Assembly: GCA_017396695.1 (NCBI GenBank)
Contig: JAFQLC010000018.1
Span: 62,001-126,000 of the forward strand
DNA: 64,000 bases
Direction: 5' to 3'
DNA from: a bacterium
Lineage (GTDB): Bacteria; Cyanobacteriota; Vampirovibrionia; Gastranaerophilales; Gastranaerophilaceae
In this document: positions 17,074 to 27,491 of the stretch, one piece after another
Numbering within the stretch: position 1 is the stretch's first letter
Layout: each line of letters begins with the position of its first letter
Notes under the pieces: generated by a model
The model's input: only the letters and a program-made list of their open reading frames with translations
Told to the model about the DNA's origin: nothing
Database searches by the model: none
Translations under genes and position numbers: made by a program

Positions 17074-20000
17074 ATGAGTATGAAATATGTTCCACTACAT
17101 ATACACACGGAATACAGTTTGTTGGACGGTGCGATAAGAGTTAAGGATTTATTCAAATTCGCAAAAGAAAACGACATGCCAGCTGTTGCAATTACTGACC
17201 ACGGCACAATGTTTGGTGTTATAGATTTTTATAGAACCGCCAAAGAAACAGAAGGTGTTAAAGGGCTTATTGGTTGCGAAGTGTATGTCGCAGATGGCGA
17301 TGTAATAAACGATAAAACCACTAAAAAACAACTCTATCACCTTGTTTTAATTGCAAAAAATAATGTGGGTTATCATAATTTAATTGAGCTTGATTCAATT
17401 GCTTGCACTCAAGGTTTTTACTATAAACCTCGTATAAATAGAGAAATTCTCGAAAAATATTCTGAAGGCTTAATTTGTATTTCAGCATGTATTGCAGGAG
17501 AACTTGCTCAAGCTGTGCTTGACGGTGATGAGGAAGGCGCAATTGAAGTTGCAAAATGGTATAAAAACCTATTTGGTGAAGACTATTACATTGAAATTCA
17601 AGACCATGGTTTAAAAGAACAAAAACAATCTAACCCAACATTAATTAAAATTGCCAAAGAATTAGGAATAGAGCTTGTTATCACAAACGATAGTCACTAT
17701 TTAAAAGCAGAAGATGCTCTTTGGCACGATACACTTCTTTGCGAACAAACAAAATCACTTAAAAGCGACCAAAATCGCATGAGTTTTTCGACAAATGAAT
17801 TTTATGTAAAAACTGCGGAAGAATTAAGAGTTGCTTTTGATTGGTTAGATGATGAAACATTCAACAGAGCGATTGAAAACACAGTTAAAATAGCGGACAA
17901 GTGTGATGTTGAAATTGAACTTGGAAAATCTCACTTGCCAAGTTACCCTGTGCCTGAAGGATATGACACAAATTCATATTTTGATTATCTCTGCCAAAAA
18001 GGTTTAAAAGAAAGATACGGAGACCCAATTCCTGAAGATATTATGGAAAGATATCTTTATGAAAAAAATGTAATTGATACAATGGGTTTCCCTGCATACT
18101 TCTTAATTACTTGGGATTTTATTAACTGGGCAAGAGAAAATGGTATTCCAACGGGCCCTGGCCGTGGTTCTGCTGCAGGAAGTATTGTTGCATACGCACT
18201 TGGTATCACGCAAATTGACCCAATCTTCCATAAGCTCCTTTTTGAAAGATTTTTGAACCCTGAACGTATATCTATGCCTGATATAGATATTGACTTTTGC
18301 AAACGTAGACGCGGTGAAGTTATTGACTATGTAACGCAAAAATATGGTGAAGATCACGTATGCCAAATTATTACATTTGGCACACTTGCGGCAAAAGCCG
18401 CAGTTAAAGCGGTTGCAAGGGTTTATGATATTCCATTTTCTGAAAGCAACAAAATTTCAGGTATGATTCCATCAGCTCCAGGGACTAAAATTGATGACGC
18501 CCTGCTTGATGGAATGGAGCTTAAAAAGCTTTGTGATAGTGATGCAAATGTTAAAAAACTTGTTGATGAAGCAAGACAAATTGAAGGTATTAAAAACCAA
18601 GTGGGAACGCACGCAGCGGGTGTTATTATCTCTCACAAGCCGTTAGATAAAATTATTCCTATTGCACTTTCAAAAGAAAAAACAGTTACAACTCAATTCC
18701 CAATGGTGGACATTGAAAAAATCGGTCTTTTGAAAATGGACTTCCTTGGTCTTGAAACTTTGACCATTGTATCTGATGCTATGCAAATGATTAAAGACCG
18801 CCATGGTGTTGAATTTGATATTAATAAAATTCCGCTTGATGATGAAAAAACTTTTGAACTTTTGCAAAAAGGGCAAACAGATGCTGTCTTCCAGCTTGAA
18901 AGTTCTGGCATGAAAAAGCTTGTAAAAGAGCTTAAGCCAACGGTTTTTGAAGATTTGGGCGCTCTTGTTGCGCTTTTCCGTCCAGGTCCTTTGGAATCTG
19001 GCATGATTAAAGACTTCGTGGATAGAAAACACGGAAGGCAAAAAATTGTTTATGCTCACCCATTGCTTGAAAATATCTTGAAAGATACATATGGAACTCT
19101 TGTATATCAAGAGCAGATTATGAAAATCTTCCAAGATTTAGCAGGATATACGCTTGGTGGTGCGGATATGGTTCGCCGTATGATGGGTAAGAAAAAACTC
19201 GAAGAAATGGCGAAGCAAAAAAGCATTTTCATTGAAGGTGCTGCAAAAAATGGAATGGCAGAAAAAGATTCTACAAAACTTTTCGAACAAATTGAAAGTT
19301 TTGCAAAATACTGTTTCAACAGAGCACACTCATCTGCTTATGCTTTTGTTGCTTATCAAACAGCATATTTAAAAGCGCATTATCCAGTTGAGTTTATGTG
19401 TTCTATTTTATCAAGCCAAGCTGATAACCAAGATAAAACTCAATCATACATTATGCAATGTCAAAATCTTGGCATTCAAGTACTTCCGCCTGATATCAAC
19501 AAAAGTGCTTCTTGTTTCTATCCAGATGGTAACAATATTAGGTTCGGTTTGAACTCAATTAAAAACGTGGGTGCTGCCGTTATTGAAGAAATTGAAAAAG
19601 AAAGAGCAAAAAACGGCGAATTTACAAGTTTTGTTGATTTCTGCGAAAGAGTTGATTCAAAATGTTTGAATAAGAAAACCCTTGAAAGTCTTATTAAATC
19701 AGGCGCTTTTGCAAACATCGAAGATAACCGCAAAAAATTGCTGATGAATATTGATAATGTTGTAAATTATGTTCAAAAAACAAACAAAAACAAAGATATG
19801 GGACAAAAAAGTTTGTTTGACGGGCTTCAAGATACAACGGATTTAAACATTCCAACATGTGAACTTATTGATGTTGGCGAAGAATTTACGGACGTTGAAA
19901 TTCAACAATTTGAAAAAGAATTAATGGGGATTTATGTATCTTCGCACCCATTATCTACAATTAAAGACACTTTGAAATATATAACTTCAGATACTGTTGA

Positions 20001-20523
20001 AGAAATTTTAGAACAACCAAAAAATGACGAAACAGTTGTTTTGTGCGGATTGCTTGATAGAATTATCCAAAAACCAACAAGAAAAGACCCATCAAAATTT
20101 ATTAAAACAGGGCTTTTAGAAGATTTAACAGGCAGAATTGAATTTGTTGTGTTCCCAAAAGTTGTTGAAAAATTTGGCGAACTTATTCAAAATGATAAAA
20201 AAGTTATTTTAGAGGGCAAAGTTCAAGTTCGTGAAGAAGAAATAAATATTGCCGTAAATGAAGTTCGTGCAATTGAAAATATCGACCTTTACACACTTAA
20301 AATGAATGATGAATTAAGCCTTGAAGAAAATGTTTTCTTAAAAGAAATTCTTGCAAAACACAAAGGGAATAACCCTGTTGTAATTGATTTTGAAGATGAA
20401 GGCGCAAGACGTCAGCTTGTTGTAAACAGGCACATTTGGGTCGATAATTCACCAGAAATTGCAACAAATATTGAAAAATATTTTAAAGATAGAATTGAAT
20501 TAAATGTCAAAGCTTTAGGATAA
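17074..20523 (+). CDS. dnaE: DNA polymerase III alpha subunit
   Basis: This is the replicative polymerase catalytic subunit, 1149 aa in the DnaE1 size range. The PHP domain opens with VPLHIHTEYSLLDGAI. The polymerase domain has GPGRGSAAGSIVAYALG and the catalytic aspartates in MPDIDIDFCKRRRGEV. Then come GTHAAGVIISH, a helix-hairpin-helix region and a C-terminal OB fold (VVLCGLLDRIIQKPT). I place the start at 17074 or 17080 (MSMKYVPLH), because the open frame upstream to 17047 covers the -35 box. The gene runs directly into the convergent ABC ATPase: the two stop codons abut with no spacer. It is separated from ilvN by 57 nt. Confidence 0.96.
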   Translation: MSMKYVPLHIHTEYSLLDGAIRVKDLFKFAKENDMPAVAITDHGTMFGVIDFYRTAKETEGVKGLIGCEVYVADGDVINDKTTKKQLYHLVLIAKNNVGYHNLIELDSIACTQGFYYKPRINREILEKYSEGLICISACIAGELAQAVLDGDEEGAIEVAKWYKNLFGEDYYIEIQDHGLKEQKQSNPTLIKIAKELGIELVITNDSHYLKAEDALWHDTLLCEQTKSLKSDQNRMSFSTNEFYVKTAEELRVAFDWLDDETFNRAIENTVKIADKCDVEIELGKSHLPSYPVPEGYDTNSYFDYLCQKGLKERYGDPIPEDIMERYLYEKNVIDTMGFPAYFLITWDFINWARENGIPTGPGRGSAAGSIVAYALGITQIDPIFHKLLFERFLNPERISMPDIDIDFCKRRRGEVIDYVTQKYGEDHVCQIITFGTLAAKAAVKAVARVYDIPFSESNKISGMIPSAPGTKIDDALLDGMELKKLCDSDANVKKLVDEARQIEGIKNQVGTHAAGVIISHKPLDKIIPIALSKEKTVTTQFPMVDIEKIGLLKMDFLGLETLTIVSDAMQMIKDRHGVEFDINKIPLDDEKTFELLQKGQTDAVFQLESSGMKKLVKELKPTVFEDLGALVALFRPGPLESGMIKDFVDRKHGRQKIVYAHPLLENILKDTYGTLVYQEQIMKIFQDLAGYTLGGADMVRRMMGKKKLEEMAKQKSIFIEGAAKNGMAEKDSTKLFEQIESFAKYCFNRAHSSAYAFVAYQTAYLKAHYPVEFMCSILSSQADNQDKTQSYIMQCQNLGIQVLPPDINKSASCFYPDGNNIRFGLNSIKNVGAAVIEEIEKERAKNGEFTSFVDFCERVDSKCLNKKTLESLIKSGAFANIEDNRKKLLMNIDNVVNYVQKTNKNKDMGQKSLFDGLQDTTDLNIPTCELIDVGEEFTDVEIQQFEKELMGIYVSSHPLSTIKDTLKYITSDTVEEILEQPKNDETVVLCGLLDRIIQKPTRKDPSKFIKTGLLEDLTGRIEFVVFPKVVEKFGELIQNDKKVILEGKVQVREEEINIAVNEVRAIENIDLYTLKMNDELSLEENVFLKEILAKHKGNNPVVIDFEDEGARRQLVVNRHIWVDNSPEIATNIEKYFKDRIELNVKALG

Positions 20524-21306
20524 TTATTTTGCAATTCCCCACAACCTGCCATTTTTGCTTTTGACAAGCTCCATTTCAAGTCCGAAGATTTCTTTTAGGT
20601 TTTCGCTTGTGAGAATTTCTTCTCTTGTTCCTTGCGCTTTAATTTTCCCTTCGTGCAAAATCATACCTTGAGTGAAAATAGGTAGGATATCTTCAATTCT
20701 TTGAGAGATGAAAAGCACCGTTAAATCTGGGTTTTGGTGGATTAAATTATCAACATAATTTAAAAACATTTCCCTTTGCGCCATATCAAGATAAACCGTT
20801 GGTTCGTCTAAAATCATAAGTTTAGGCTTTGAAATAAACGCCCTTGCAATAAGGATTTTGATAAGCTCACCTGATGACATATCACGAACATTTTTGTTTG
20901 CTAAATCAAGAGCACTAATTTTTTCAAGAAGGTTTTTAGCAAGCTCCATTTCTTCTTCTGTTTCTTTTCTGAACATGGCGTATGCGCCAACAAGCCCTGA
21001 TAGCACCATATCAAGCCCAGTTGAAACATATTCAAGATGTTGTGTGATAAAAGGGCTCACCCAAGCAATTTGTTTTCTGACACTAGCGAGGTCAGTGTTT
21101 CCATATTTTTTGCCTAGAATTTCAACATCTGCTCCAATTCGTGCCCAAATATAGCCCAAAATAAGCTTCACCAGAGTTGTTTTTCCTGCACCATTTGCGC
21201 CTAAGATGAAATATTTTTCACCACTTTGAATTTCAAAATTAAGGTTATCAAGAATTTTTTGACCCTTAAGTTCAACAGTTGCATTTTTTATGTTAATTGC
21301 TTTCAT
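20524..21306 (-). CDS. ABC-type ATPase, soluble, partner unknown
   Basis: A 260-aa single ATP-binding cassette. It has Walker A LGANGAGKTTLVKL (about 35-48), a Q-loop region near KQIAWVSPFITQHL, signature MSSGELIKILIARA and Walker B KLMILDEPT. A His-switch is not evident: the sequence reads LTVLFISQRIEDIL where VTH is usual. This resembles YlmA/ModF-like stand-alone ATPases. No permease or binding protein is adjacent. AAAGGT lies before the ATG. It is the last gene of the minus-strand run that includes ispE. The transport substrate, if any, is unknown. Confidence 0.85.
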   Translation of the reverse strand: MKAINIKNATVELKGQKILDNLNFEIQSGEKYFILGANGAGKTTLVKLILGYIWARIGADVEILGKKYGNTDLASVRKQIAWVSPFITQHLEYVSTGLDMVLSGLVGAYAMFRKETEEEMELAKNLLEKISALDLANKNVRDMSSGELIKILIARAFISKPKLMILDEPTVYLDMAQREMFLNYVDNLIHQNPDLTVLFISQRIEDILPIFTQGMILHEGKIKAQGTREEILTSENLKEIFGLEMELVKSKNGRLWGIAK

Positions 21307-21314
21307 TTAAACCT

Positions 21315-22100
21315 TTAAATTTCAAGATTTTCAACAACTACACCATGTTCTAGTGTTTCGATGTTTTCATATATTTCATAGTTTTCTCTGTCAAAGTTTT
21401 GAGGCAAGCTACCTTCTTTAAAGAAAACTGAGCCTGAGCCTGTCATTTTGAAGCCAAGATTATGCAATTCTTCAAGATTTTTATACTTTTTGATTATTGC
21501 AAATTCAAGGTCATTATCTAAATTTGAAGGTTCTGTGAGTTCATCAAACAAAGCGTAAGCTTCTTTTGTGCTTACCCCAAAATTTTTAGGCTTAACTAGA
21601 GTGTATGTTTTTGGAGTGTATTCGGCGTTTTCTAAAATTTCACCCCTCCCTAAACATTTTTTTGTGCCACCTTCAAGGCAAAAGTTTATGTCTGAACCTA
21701 GAGTTGCACAAATTTTATGCAATTCTTCTTTTGAAAAGGGTTCATTTAAAAGTACATTAAGCCCAAGAATTGTTGCGGCAGCATCAGTTGAGCCACCAGC
21801 AAGCCCTGCTTCTGTCGGAATATTTTTTTCAATGTAGGCATCAATTCCAAACATCATCTCGCCCAATTCTTCAAAATACGCTTCTATTGCTCGCCACACA
21901 AGGTTTTTTTCATCATACGAAATAAGGTCGGAATTACCCGATAGTGTGATTTTTTCGCTTTTGTTGAGAGTTAATGTAATGTAGTCGCACAAATTTATTG
22001 ACTGCATAATGCTCTCAATCGGGTGGAAGCCGTCAGAGCGTTTTTTCCCCACTTTTAAATTTAAATTTAATTTTGCAGCTGCTTTAATCTTTATTTTCAT
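21315..22100 (-). CDS. ispE: 4-diphosphocytidyl-2-C-methyl-D-erythritol kinase
   Basis: IspE, a GHMP-superfamily kinase of the non-mevalonate isoprenoid pathway, is 261 aa here. The N-terminus KAAAKLNLNLKVGKKRSDGF and the ATP loop PTEAGLAGGSTDAAA are diagnostic. The C-terminal GFKMTGSGSVFF is the third GHMP motif. I start it at 22100, where AAGGAA precedes the ATG; a longer frame from 22124 lacks a site. It overlaps the end of rsmA by 17 nt, a gene order seen widely in bacteria. This shows the cell makes isoprenoids by the MEP route. Confidence 0.94.
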   Translation of the reverse strand: MKIKIKAAAKLNLNLKVGKKRSDGFHPIESIMQSINLCDYITLTLNKSEKITLSGNSDLISYDEKNLVWRAIEAYFEELGEMMFGIDAYIEKNIPTEAGLAGGSTDAAATILGLNVLLNEPFSKEELHKICATLGSDINFCLEGGTKKCLGRGEILENAEYTPKTYTLVKPKNFGVSTKEAYALFDELTEPSNLDNDLEFAIIKKYKNLEELHNLGFKMTGSGSVFFKEGSLPQNFDRENYEIYENIETLEHGVVVENLEI

Positions 22101-22944
22101 AAAGTTCCTTTGAAAGATTTGCAAAGTCCATAATTGAGAGCTTTTCGCCCCTTATTGCAATTGGTATTTCAAGTTTTTCTAAAACTTGTTCAATATTTTT
22201 AAAACCCGCACCTTGAAGGCAATTTTTTAAAGTTTTTCTTCTTTGGCTAAACGCTGCTTTAACCACTCTTTTAAAATATGGATTTAAAGGCGCTTTAGGG
22301 GTTTTTCTGATTTTTAGACGAACAATTGCTGAATCCACTTTTGGGCGTGGCCAAAAACATTTTGAGCTCACAAATTTTATAATTTCAACATCTGCCCACA
22401 TTTGAGCAAGAATTGATAACATTCCATATTCTTTATTTGGTGAATTTTCATCTGCAACAAGTCTTTTTGCAACTTCATACTGCACCATTAAATAAATTTC
22501 ATCGATTGTATTTCTATTTTTGTTTTCTTCTTCATCAATTTCGCCAAGCAAATGCGCAAGAATCGGGCTTGTAATGTAGTATGGAATGTTTGCTACAATT
22601 TTGAATTTTTCTTTGTTTTCATTTTGCAAGTCGGGCAAATTGGTTTTTAAAATGTCATTGTGGATAATTTCAAAATTGCATCTTTCACCGCTTCCAACGG
22701 ATGCCATTTTTAAATTAAGGCTGAGCACTTGAATTGCTTCTTCATCAAGCTCAACCGCTCTTAAATATTTAGCGGTTTTGACAATTTCTTCCGTCACAAA
22801 GCCAACCCCCGGGCCAATTTCAAGCACACAATCATCAGGCTTAATGTGCTTTGTAATTTCTTCAATCGTACATTCATCAACCAAGAAATTTTGACCGAGC
22901 CTTTTTTTCGTTCTGAATTTTCTTGCTCTTTCAAGATAATCCAT
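22084..22944 (-). CDS. rsmA: 16S rRNA (adenine1518/1519-N6)-dimethyltransferase RsmA (KsgA)
   Basis: The 286-aa enzyme dimethylates two adjacent adenines in the 3' hairpin of 16S rRNA, a late small-subunit assembly check. The opening RTKKRLGQNFLVDE, the AdoMet loop LEIGPGVGFVT and the catalytic NIPYYITSPIL are all present. The C-terminal helical domain (FSQRRKTLKNCLQ) is complete. AAGGT is upstream of the ATG. It lies 3 nt after valS and overlaps ispE, so valS-rsmA-ispE form one transcription unit. Confidence 0.96.
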   Translation of the reverse strand: MDYLERARKFRTKKRLGQNFLVDECTIEEITKHIKPDDCVLEIGPGVGFVTEEIVKTAKYLRAVELDEEAIQVLSLNLKMASVGSGERCNFEIIHNDILKTNLPDLQNENKEKFKIVANIPYYITSPILAHLLGEIDEEENKNRNTIDEIYLMVQYEVAKRLVADENSPNKEYGMLSILAQMWADVEIIKFVSSKCFWPRPKVDSAIVRLKIRKTPKAPLNPYFKRVVKAAFSQRRKTLKNCLQGAGFKNIEQVLEKLEIPIAIRGEKLSIMDFANLSKELYENKD

Positions 22945-22947
22945 AAA

Positions 22948-25542
22948 TTACCTTAATTTTTCCATAAGTTCTTTGATGCCTGCTTGAATTGTTTCAATTT
23001 CTTCAATACGGGCTTTAGTTGAAGCAACAAGAGCTTCAGGTGCGCTTTCAACAAACCTTGGGTTAGACATTCTTCCCGCAAGAGATTTTCTTTCTCCTTC
23101 AAGTTTATCGAATTTCTTTTGTTGACGGCTTATTTCTTCTTCAATATTGATAATTCCTTTGAGTGGAACGATGAATTTTGTTTCGCCAACAACAACTGAA
23201 GCATTTTGTTTGTCATCAAGGTTTTCATCTTTAACAAATTCTATATTTTCAACTTTTGCAAGTCTTTTTAAGTATGGAATAGAATCTTCCCAAAGAGCTT
23301 TTTCGCCAATGATATTTACATTAATTAGAGTTGTAGCTGGAATTGAAAAACTTGCTCTTAGGTTTCTAAGTGCTCTGATTGCCTCAATTACAGAGTTCAT
23401 TTGAGTTTCTTCACCTGAAAATTCAAATTCTTTTTTGTATTTTGGATAATCAGAAATAATGATTGCTTTTTTCTCTTTTTTAATATCCATCATTTGCCAA
23501 ATTTCTTCCGTAATATGTGGCATAATAGGGTGTAGCATACGAAGTGTCATATCAAGCACGTATGTGAGAACTGCTTCATTTTTTTGGATTTTTGAAAGTT
23601 CAATATACCAGTCGCAATAATCATTCCAGAAGAAATCGTAAAGAATGTGTGCAACTTCGCCTATTCTAAAGTTTTTGAAGTTTTCTTCAATTTCACGAGC
23701 AACATTATTTAATCTTGTTAAAATCCATTTATCAGCAAGATTAAGGTTTTTTAGTTCATTGTCTTCAGGGTTTTCAATGTTCATAAGAACAAATCTTGAA
23801 GCGTTCCAAACTTTGTTCGCAAAGTTTCTGCCATATTCAAATCTTTCATCTGAAAGTTTAATATCTTGTCCGCCGTATGTTGAAAGGCTTGTTAGGGTAT
23901 AGCGAAGTGCGTCTGTACCATATTTTTCAATTATTTCAACAGGGTCAATCGTGTTGCCTTTAGATTTAGACATTTTTTGACCTTTTTCATCACGAATTAA
24001 ACCGTGAATGTAAACAGTTGAAAATGGAGCTTTGCCGGTAAATTCTAAGCCCATTGTAATCATTCTTGCAACCCAGAAGAAAATAATATCAAAGCCTGTT
24101 ACAAGAGTTGTTGTTGGGTAGAATTTTTTGAAATCTTCAGTTTCAGAGTTCGGGAAGCCCATGGTAGAAAATGGCCACAAACCAGATGAAAACCAAGTGT
24201 CAAGACAGTCGCTATCTTGAGTGTAGTTTGCAGGGTCTGGATTTTCTTTTGCTACAACCATTTCACCTGTTTGGTTATGGTAGTATGCAGGAATTTGATG
24301 TCCCCACCAAATTTGGCGAGAAATACACCAATCACGAATGTTTTCCATCCACATCAAATAGTTCTTTTCCCATCTTTTTGGAACAAATTTAATTCTGCCA
24401 TCTTTAACAGCTGCGATTGCTTCTTTTGCAAGAGGTTCCATTTTAACGAACCATTGTTCAGATAAAAGTGGTTCAATTGTTGTGTTACATCTTTGACATT
24501 TGCCAACTGCGTGGTCGTGAGCAGAAATTTTTACAAGAACTTGTTGTTTTTCAAGCATTCTAACAGTTTCTTTTCTTGCTTCATATCTTTCAAGCCCGTG
24601 TAAATTTTGAGGAACTTCCGAGCACGCTTTCATGCAACCTTTGTCGTCAATTACCCAAATTGGTTTTAAATTGTGTCTTTTGCCCACTTCAAAGTCGTTA
24701 GGGTCGTGCGCAGGAGTAATTTTTACAGCTCCTGTTCCAAATGTTTTATCAACATATTCATCTGCGATAATTGGAATTTCACGGCCAGTAAGTGGCATAA
24801 CGCATTTTTTGCCAACTAAATCTTTATATTTATAATCTGATGGGTGGACAGCAATTGCCACGTCACCAAATATTGTTTCAGGGCGAGTTGTTGCAACAAC
24901 TATTGCGCCAGCTTCATCTTTCAACGGATATGAAATTTCCCAAAGATGCCCTGCTTCTTGTTCATATTCTGTTTCGATATCTGAAATTGCGCTACCGCAA
25001 CGAGGGCACCAGTTAACGATATATGCGCCTTTATAGATTAAACCTTTGTTATAAAGAGTTACGAAAACTTCTTTAACAGCATCTGAGCAACCTTTGTCGA
25101 AAGTAAATCTTTCTCTTGAGCGGTCAAAAGAAGCACCTAGTTTTTTGAATTGGTTAAGAATTGTAGATTTATGTTCGTTTGCCCATTCCCAAGTTTTTTC
25201 AATAAATTTTTCACGACCTAAATCGTGGCGGGTCAAACCTTCTTTTGCAAGTTCTCTCTCAACCACATTTTGAGTTGCAAGACCTGCATGGTCAGTTCCT
25301 GGGAGCCAAAGAGCTTCATAGCCTGCCATTCTGTGATATCTAACTAAAATATCTTGCAAAGTTCCATCTAATGCGTGCCCCATATGAAGAACACCAGTTA
25401 CGTTTGGTGGCGGGATAACAATTGAATATGGCGGTTTTTTGCTTTTATTGTCAGCTTTAAAAAATTCGCCGTCTTCCCAGAATTTATAAATTCTTTCTTC
25501 AACTTCTCGTGCATTATAAACTGTTGCAAGTTCTTTTGTCAT
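22948..25542 (-). CDS. valS: Valyl-tRNA synthetase
   Basis: A class I synthetase of 864 aa, the usual bacterial size. The HIGH-type motif is NVTGVLHMGHALDG near residue 55 and the KMSKS loop is GQKMSKSKGNTIDP. The CP1 editing insert (ATTRPETIFGDVAIAVHP) and the zinc-like NWCPRCGSAISD region are present. A C-terminal coiled-coil arm (about 800-864) ends the protein. A GAGGA site lies before the ATG. The 80-nt upstream gap to the TPR gene is too short for a T-box leader and shows no such structure. Confidence 0.97.
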   Translation of the reverse strand: MTKELATVYNAREVEERIYKFWEDGEFFKADNKSKKPPYSIVIPPPNVTGVLHMGHALDGTLQDILVRYHRMAGYEALWLPGTDHAGLATQNVVERELAKEGLTRHDLGREKFIEKTWEWANEHKSTILNQFKKLGASFDRSRERFTFDKGCSDAVKEVFVTLYNKGLIYKGAYIVNWCPRCGSAISDIETEYEQEAGHLWEISYPLKDEAGAIVVATTRPETIFGDVAIAVHPSDYKYKDLVGKKCVMPLTGREIPIIADEYVDKTFGTGAVKITPAHDPNDFEVGKRHNLKPIWVIDDKGCMKACSEVPQNLHGLERYEARKETVRMLEKQQVLVKISAHDHAVGKCQRCNTTIEPLLSEQWFVKMEPLAKEAIAAVKDGRIKFVPKRWEKNYLMWMENIRDWCISRQIWWGHQIPAYYHNQTGEMVVAKENPDPANYTQDSDCLDTWFSSGLWPFSTMGFPNSETEDFKKFYPTTTLVTGFDIIFFWVARMITMGLEFTGKAPFSTVYIHGLIRDEKGQKMSKSKGNTIDPVEIIEKYGTDALRYTLTSLSTYGGQDIKLSDERFEYGRNFANKVWNASRFVLMNIENPEDNELKNLNLADKWILTRLNNVAREIEENFKNFRIGEVAHILYDFFWNDYCDWYIELSKIQKNEAVLTYVLDMTLRMLHPIMPHITEEIWQMMDIKKEKKAIIISDYPKYKKEFEFSGEETQMNSVIEAIRALRNLRASFSIPATTLINVNIIGEKALWEDSIPYLKRLAKVENIEFVKDENLDDKQNASVVVGETKFIVPLKGIINIEEEISRQQKKFDKLEGERKSLAGRMSNPRFVESAPEALVASTKARIEEIETIQAGIKELMEKLR

Positions 25543-25622
25543 ATTTTTCCTCGGAAATTAAGTATATACAAAAGAATTTTAACACAAAAAAAATTGGGAA
25601 GAAATTTTAAAGCAAAATAATC

Positions 25623-27266
25623 TTATGCTTCAAAAAGCTTGTAAAGTCTTTCTGTAATTATATTTTCATCAATTTCAAAATTAATTAAATTTTTATCTAA
25701 CGCTTTTTGATATTCATTTGCTGCTTGCACTTTTTCGTCAAGTGCTTCGTAAGTTCTGCCAAGATTAAAATGTGCAAGAACATAGTCATCTTTAATATCT
25801 ATTGCAGTTTCAAAATAACTTTTTGCTCTGTTCACATCGCCAAGTCCGTCAAGAAAAATGACGCCTAAGTTGTTATATCCAATTTCATAGTCTGGGTCGA
25901 GGTCAATTGCTTTAACATAATTTGTAATTGCTTCTTCAATTAAATCTTTTTCCCAGTAAACCATCGCAAGGCGGGAATATGCTCTTGAATTTTCTGTGTC
26001 ATACTTAAGTGCTGTTTTATAGTATGTGAGTGCGTTATCAATATCTTCTAAATCATAATAAATGTCTGCAATTGTTTGATAAATTTGAGCTTTTTTCTCA
26101 GTTAACAAAAGTGAATCGCCAAGCAAGGAAATTGCAACTCGAGATTCGCCTTTAATTTGGTGATAAAGCGTTGCAAGGGCTTGAATTACAATTGCTGTCC
26201 ATTCATTATCTGGGTTTAGAGCAATTGCTTTTTTATAAAGTTTAATTGCATCATCATATTGCTCTAACTGAACAAAAGTGAATGCTAAAGAATTGATATA
26301 AAATGGGTTTTCAGGTTCAAAATCTATTGCATATTTAAATGCATTCAATGCATTTAAAAGTTCATTTTTTCTTAAATATAGATGCCCAAGTTCATAATAA
26401 CATCTTGAGAAAGTTGGATTTTTGTTCGCTAAAAGATTATATGAATCAATTAAATCATCTGTTCTTTCAGGATATTTTTCTTCAAGAAATTCAATCATAT
26501 TAACAACAGCATCAGGGCTATTTCCGCTTAATTTTACTGCGTTTTGATAGCAATGAAGTGCAATATCATATTTTTCTTTAATTGTTGCAAGACGAGCCAT
26601 TTTTTCATATAACATTGGCTGATTTTTGCCTTCATCAAGCGCTCTATAGTAGAGTTTATAAGCATCTTCAACTTTGTGCATTTTTTCATAAATGCTACCT
26701 AAAGTTTGATATTTTGCAAAATTGATATTATCTTTAAAGTTTTTTGCAAACATTCTCATACTATTTTTATTAACTAAAAATAGAAGAAGTCCAGATAATG
26801 TCATATAGCAAGCTTTTATAAAGTTTTTTGCACCCTTTTTTTCTTCAAAATTAGTCATACCCATAATGAGGCGAACTCTTGCTGAAGAAATAGGGTTTAA
26901 TTTAATTGCTTTTTTGAAATGTTCATCGGCTTTATCAAGTTCACTATTGAGTGCCAAGAAATAACCAAGATAAACATGTGCGTCAGCATTATTTGGCGCA
27001 AGACCAACTGCACGAGTACATTGTTCAATAGCCCCTTCAAGTGTGATTTGTCTGTTTTCATACATTAAAGTTGCTAAACGATAATATGTTTCAGGGATTT
27101 CAGGATTTGATTTTATTGTTTCAATATATTGATTTACTGCTTCGTTTAAATCTTCAATATTTGTGCGCAAAATATATCTCTGATGAGCTTCAGTTGCAAG
27201 GTTAAAGGATTTTCTGCCCTTAAGCTCCCCTTTTGTGGTTTTGTTTTTTCTCTCCTGTTTATACAA
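25623..27266 (-). CDS. Tetratricopeptide-repeat protein
   Basis: A 547-aa protein built almost wholly of TPR units from about residue 27 to the end, roughly a dozen helical pairs with the W/G/A/P pattern (for example ADAHVYLGYFLALNSELDKA and AYSRLAMVYWEKDLIEEAI). There is no signal peptide. A hydrophobic stretch near 153-165 (MTLSGLLLFLVN) may be a membrane-associated helix. The start is a TTG at 27266, since no ATG lies nearby in frame; a GAAGGG sits about 11 nt before it. TPR arrays are scaffolds for protein complexes, and no partner is evident. It is separate from valS by 80 nt without a terminator. Confidence 0.85.
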   Translation of the reverse strand: MYKQERKNKTTKGELKGRKSFNLATEAHQRYILRTNIEDLNEAVNQYIETIKSNPEIPETYYRLATLMYENRQITLEGAIEQCTRAVGLAPNNADAHVYLGYFLALNSELDKADEHFKKAIKLNPISSARVRLIMGMTNFEEKKGAKNFIKACYMTLSGLLLFLVNKNSMRMFAKNFKDNINFAKYQTLGSIYEKMHKVEDAYKLYYRALDEGKNQPMLYEKMARLATIKEKYDIALHCYQNAVKLSGNSPDAVVNMIEFLEEKYPERTDDLIDSYNLLANKNPTFSRCYYELGHLYLRKNELLNALNAFKYAIDFEPENPFYINSLAFTFVQLEQYDDAIKLYKKAIALNPDNEWTAIVIQALATLYHQIKGESRVAISLLGDSLLLTEKKAQIYQTIADIYYDLEDIDNALTYYKTALKYDTENSRAYSRLAMVYWEKDLIEEAITNYVKAIDLDPDYEIGYNNLGVIFLDGLGDVNRAKSYFETAIDIKDDYVLAHFNLGRTYEALDEKVQAANEYQKALDKNLINFEIDENIITERLYKLFEA

Positions 27267-27381
27267 AGTTAAAATAATCCCTTCACATATATACTTGTGA
27301 CTACGGAAAAGAAAAAAATATATTTAGAGTTTTGAAGAAATTACATCGTTTGGTGTAGGAGTTGAAATTTTGTGCTTGCAT

Positions 27382-27451
27382 GGTACGGTTTTGCACAAGC
27401 CCGCCTGTTCATCATAGCCGTGCTCGTGCTCACACACCAAAGACTCGCTCG
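27382..27451 (+). repeat. Dispersed 70-72-bp element, copy A
   Basis: Begins GGTACGGTTTTGCACAAGC and ends CTCACACACCAAAGACTCGC plus TCG. The outer 20 bp at each side match copies B and C, while the centre (CTGTTCATCATAGCC) differs. GCACAAGCCCG and CGTGCTCGTGC form imperfect inverted arms. Confidence 0.75.
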
Positions 27452-27491
27452 CTCTCGTTAAGTACACAGTACTAAACTCGAGCTTCTTTCG

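Noticed and set aside
27283-27300. TCACATATATACTTGTGA palindrome before the TPR gene, resembling CRP half-sites
   Set aside because: The half-sites are in reversed order (TCACA then TGTGA) with an 8-bp spacer, which does not fit CRP or FNR sites; the arms are only 5 bp.
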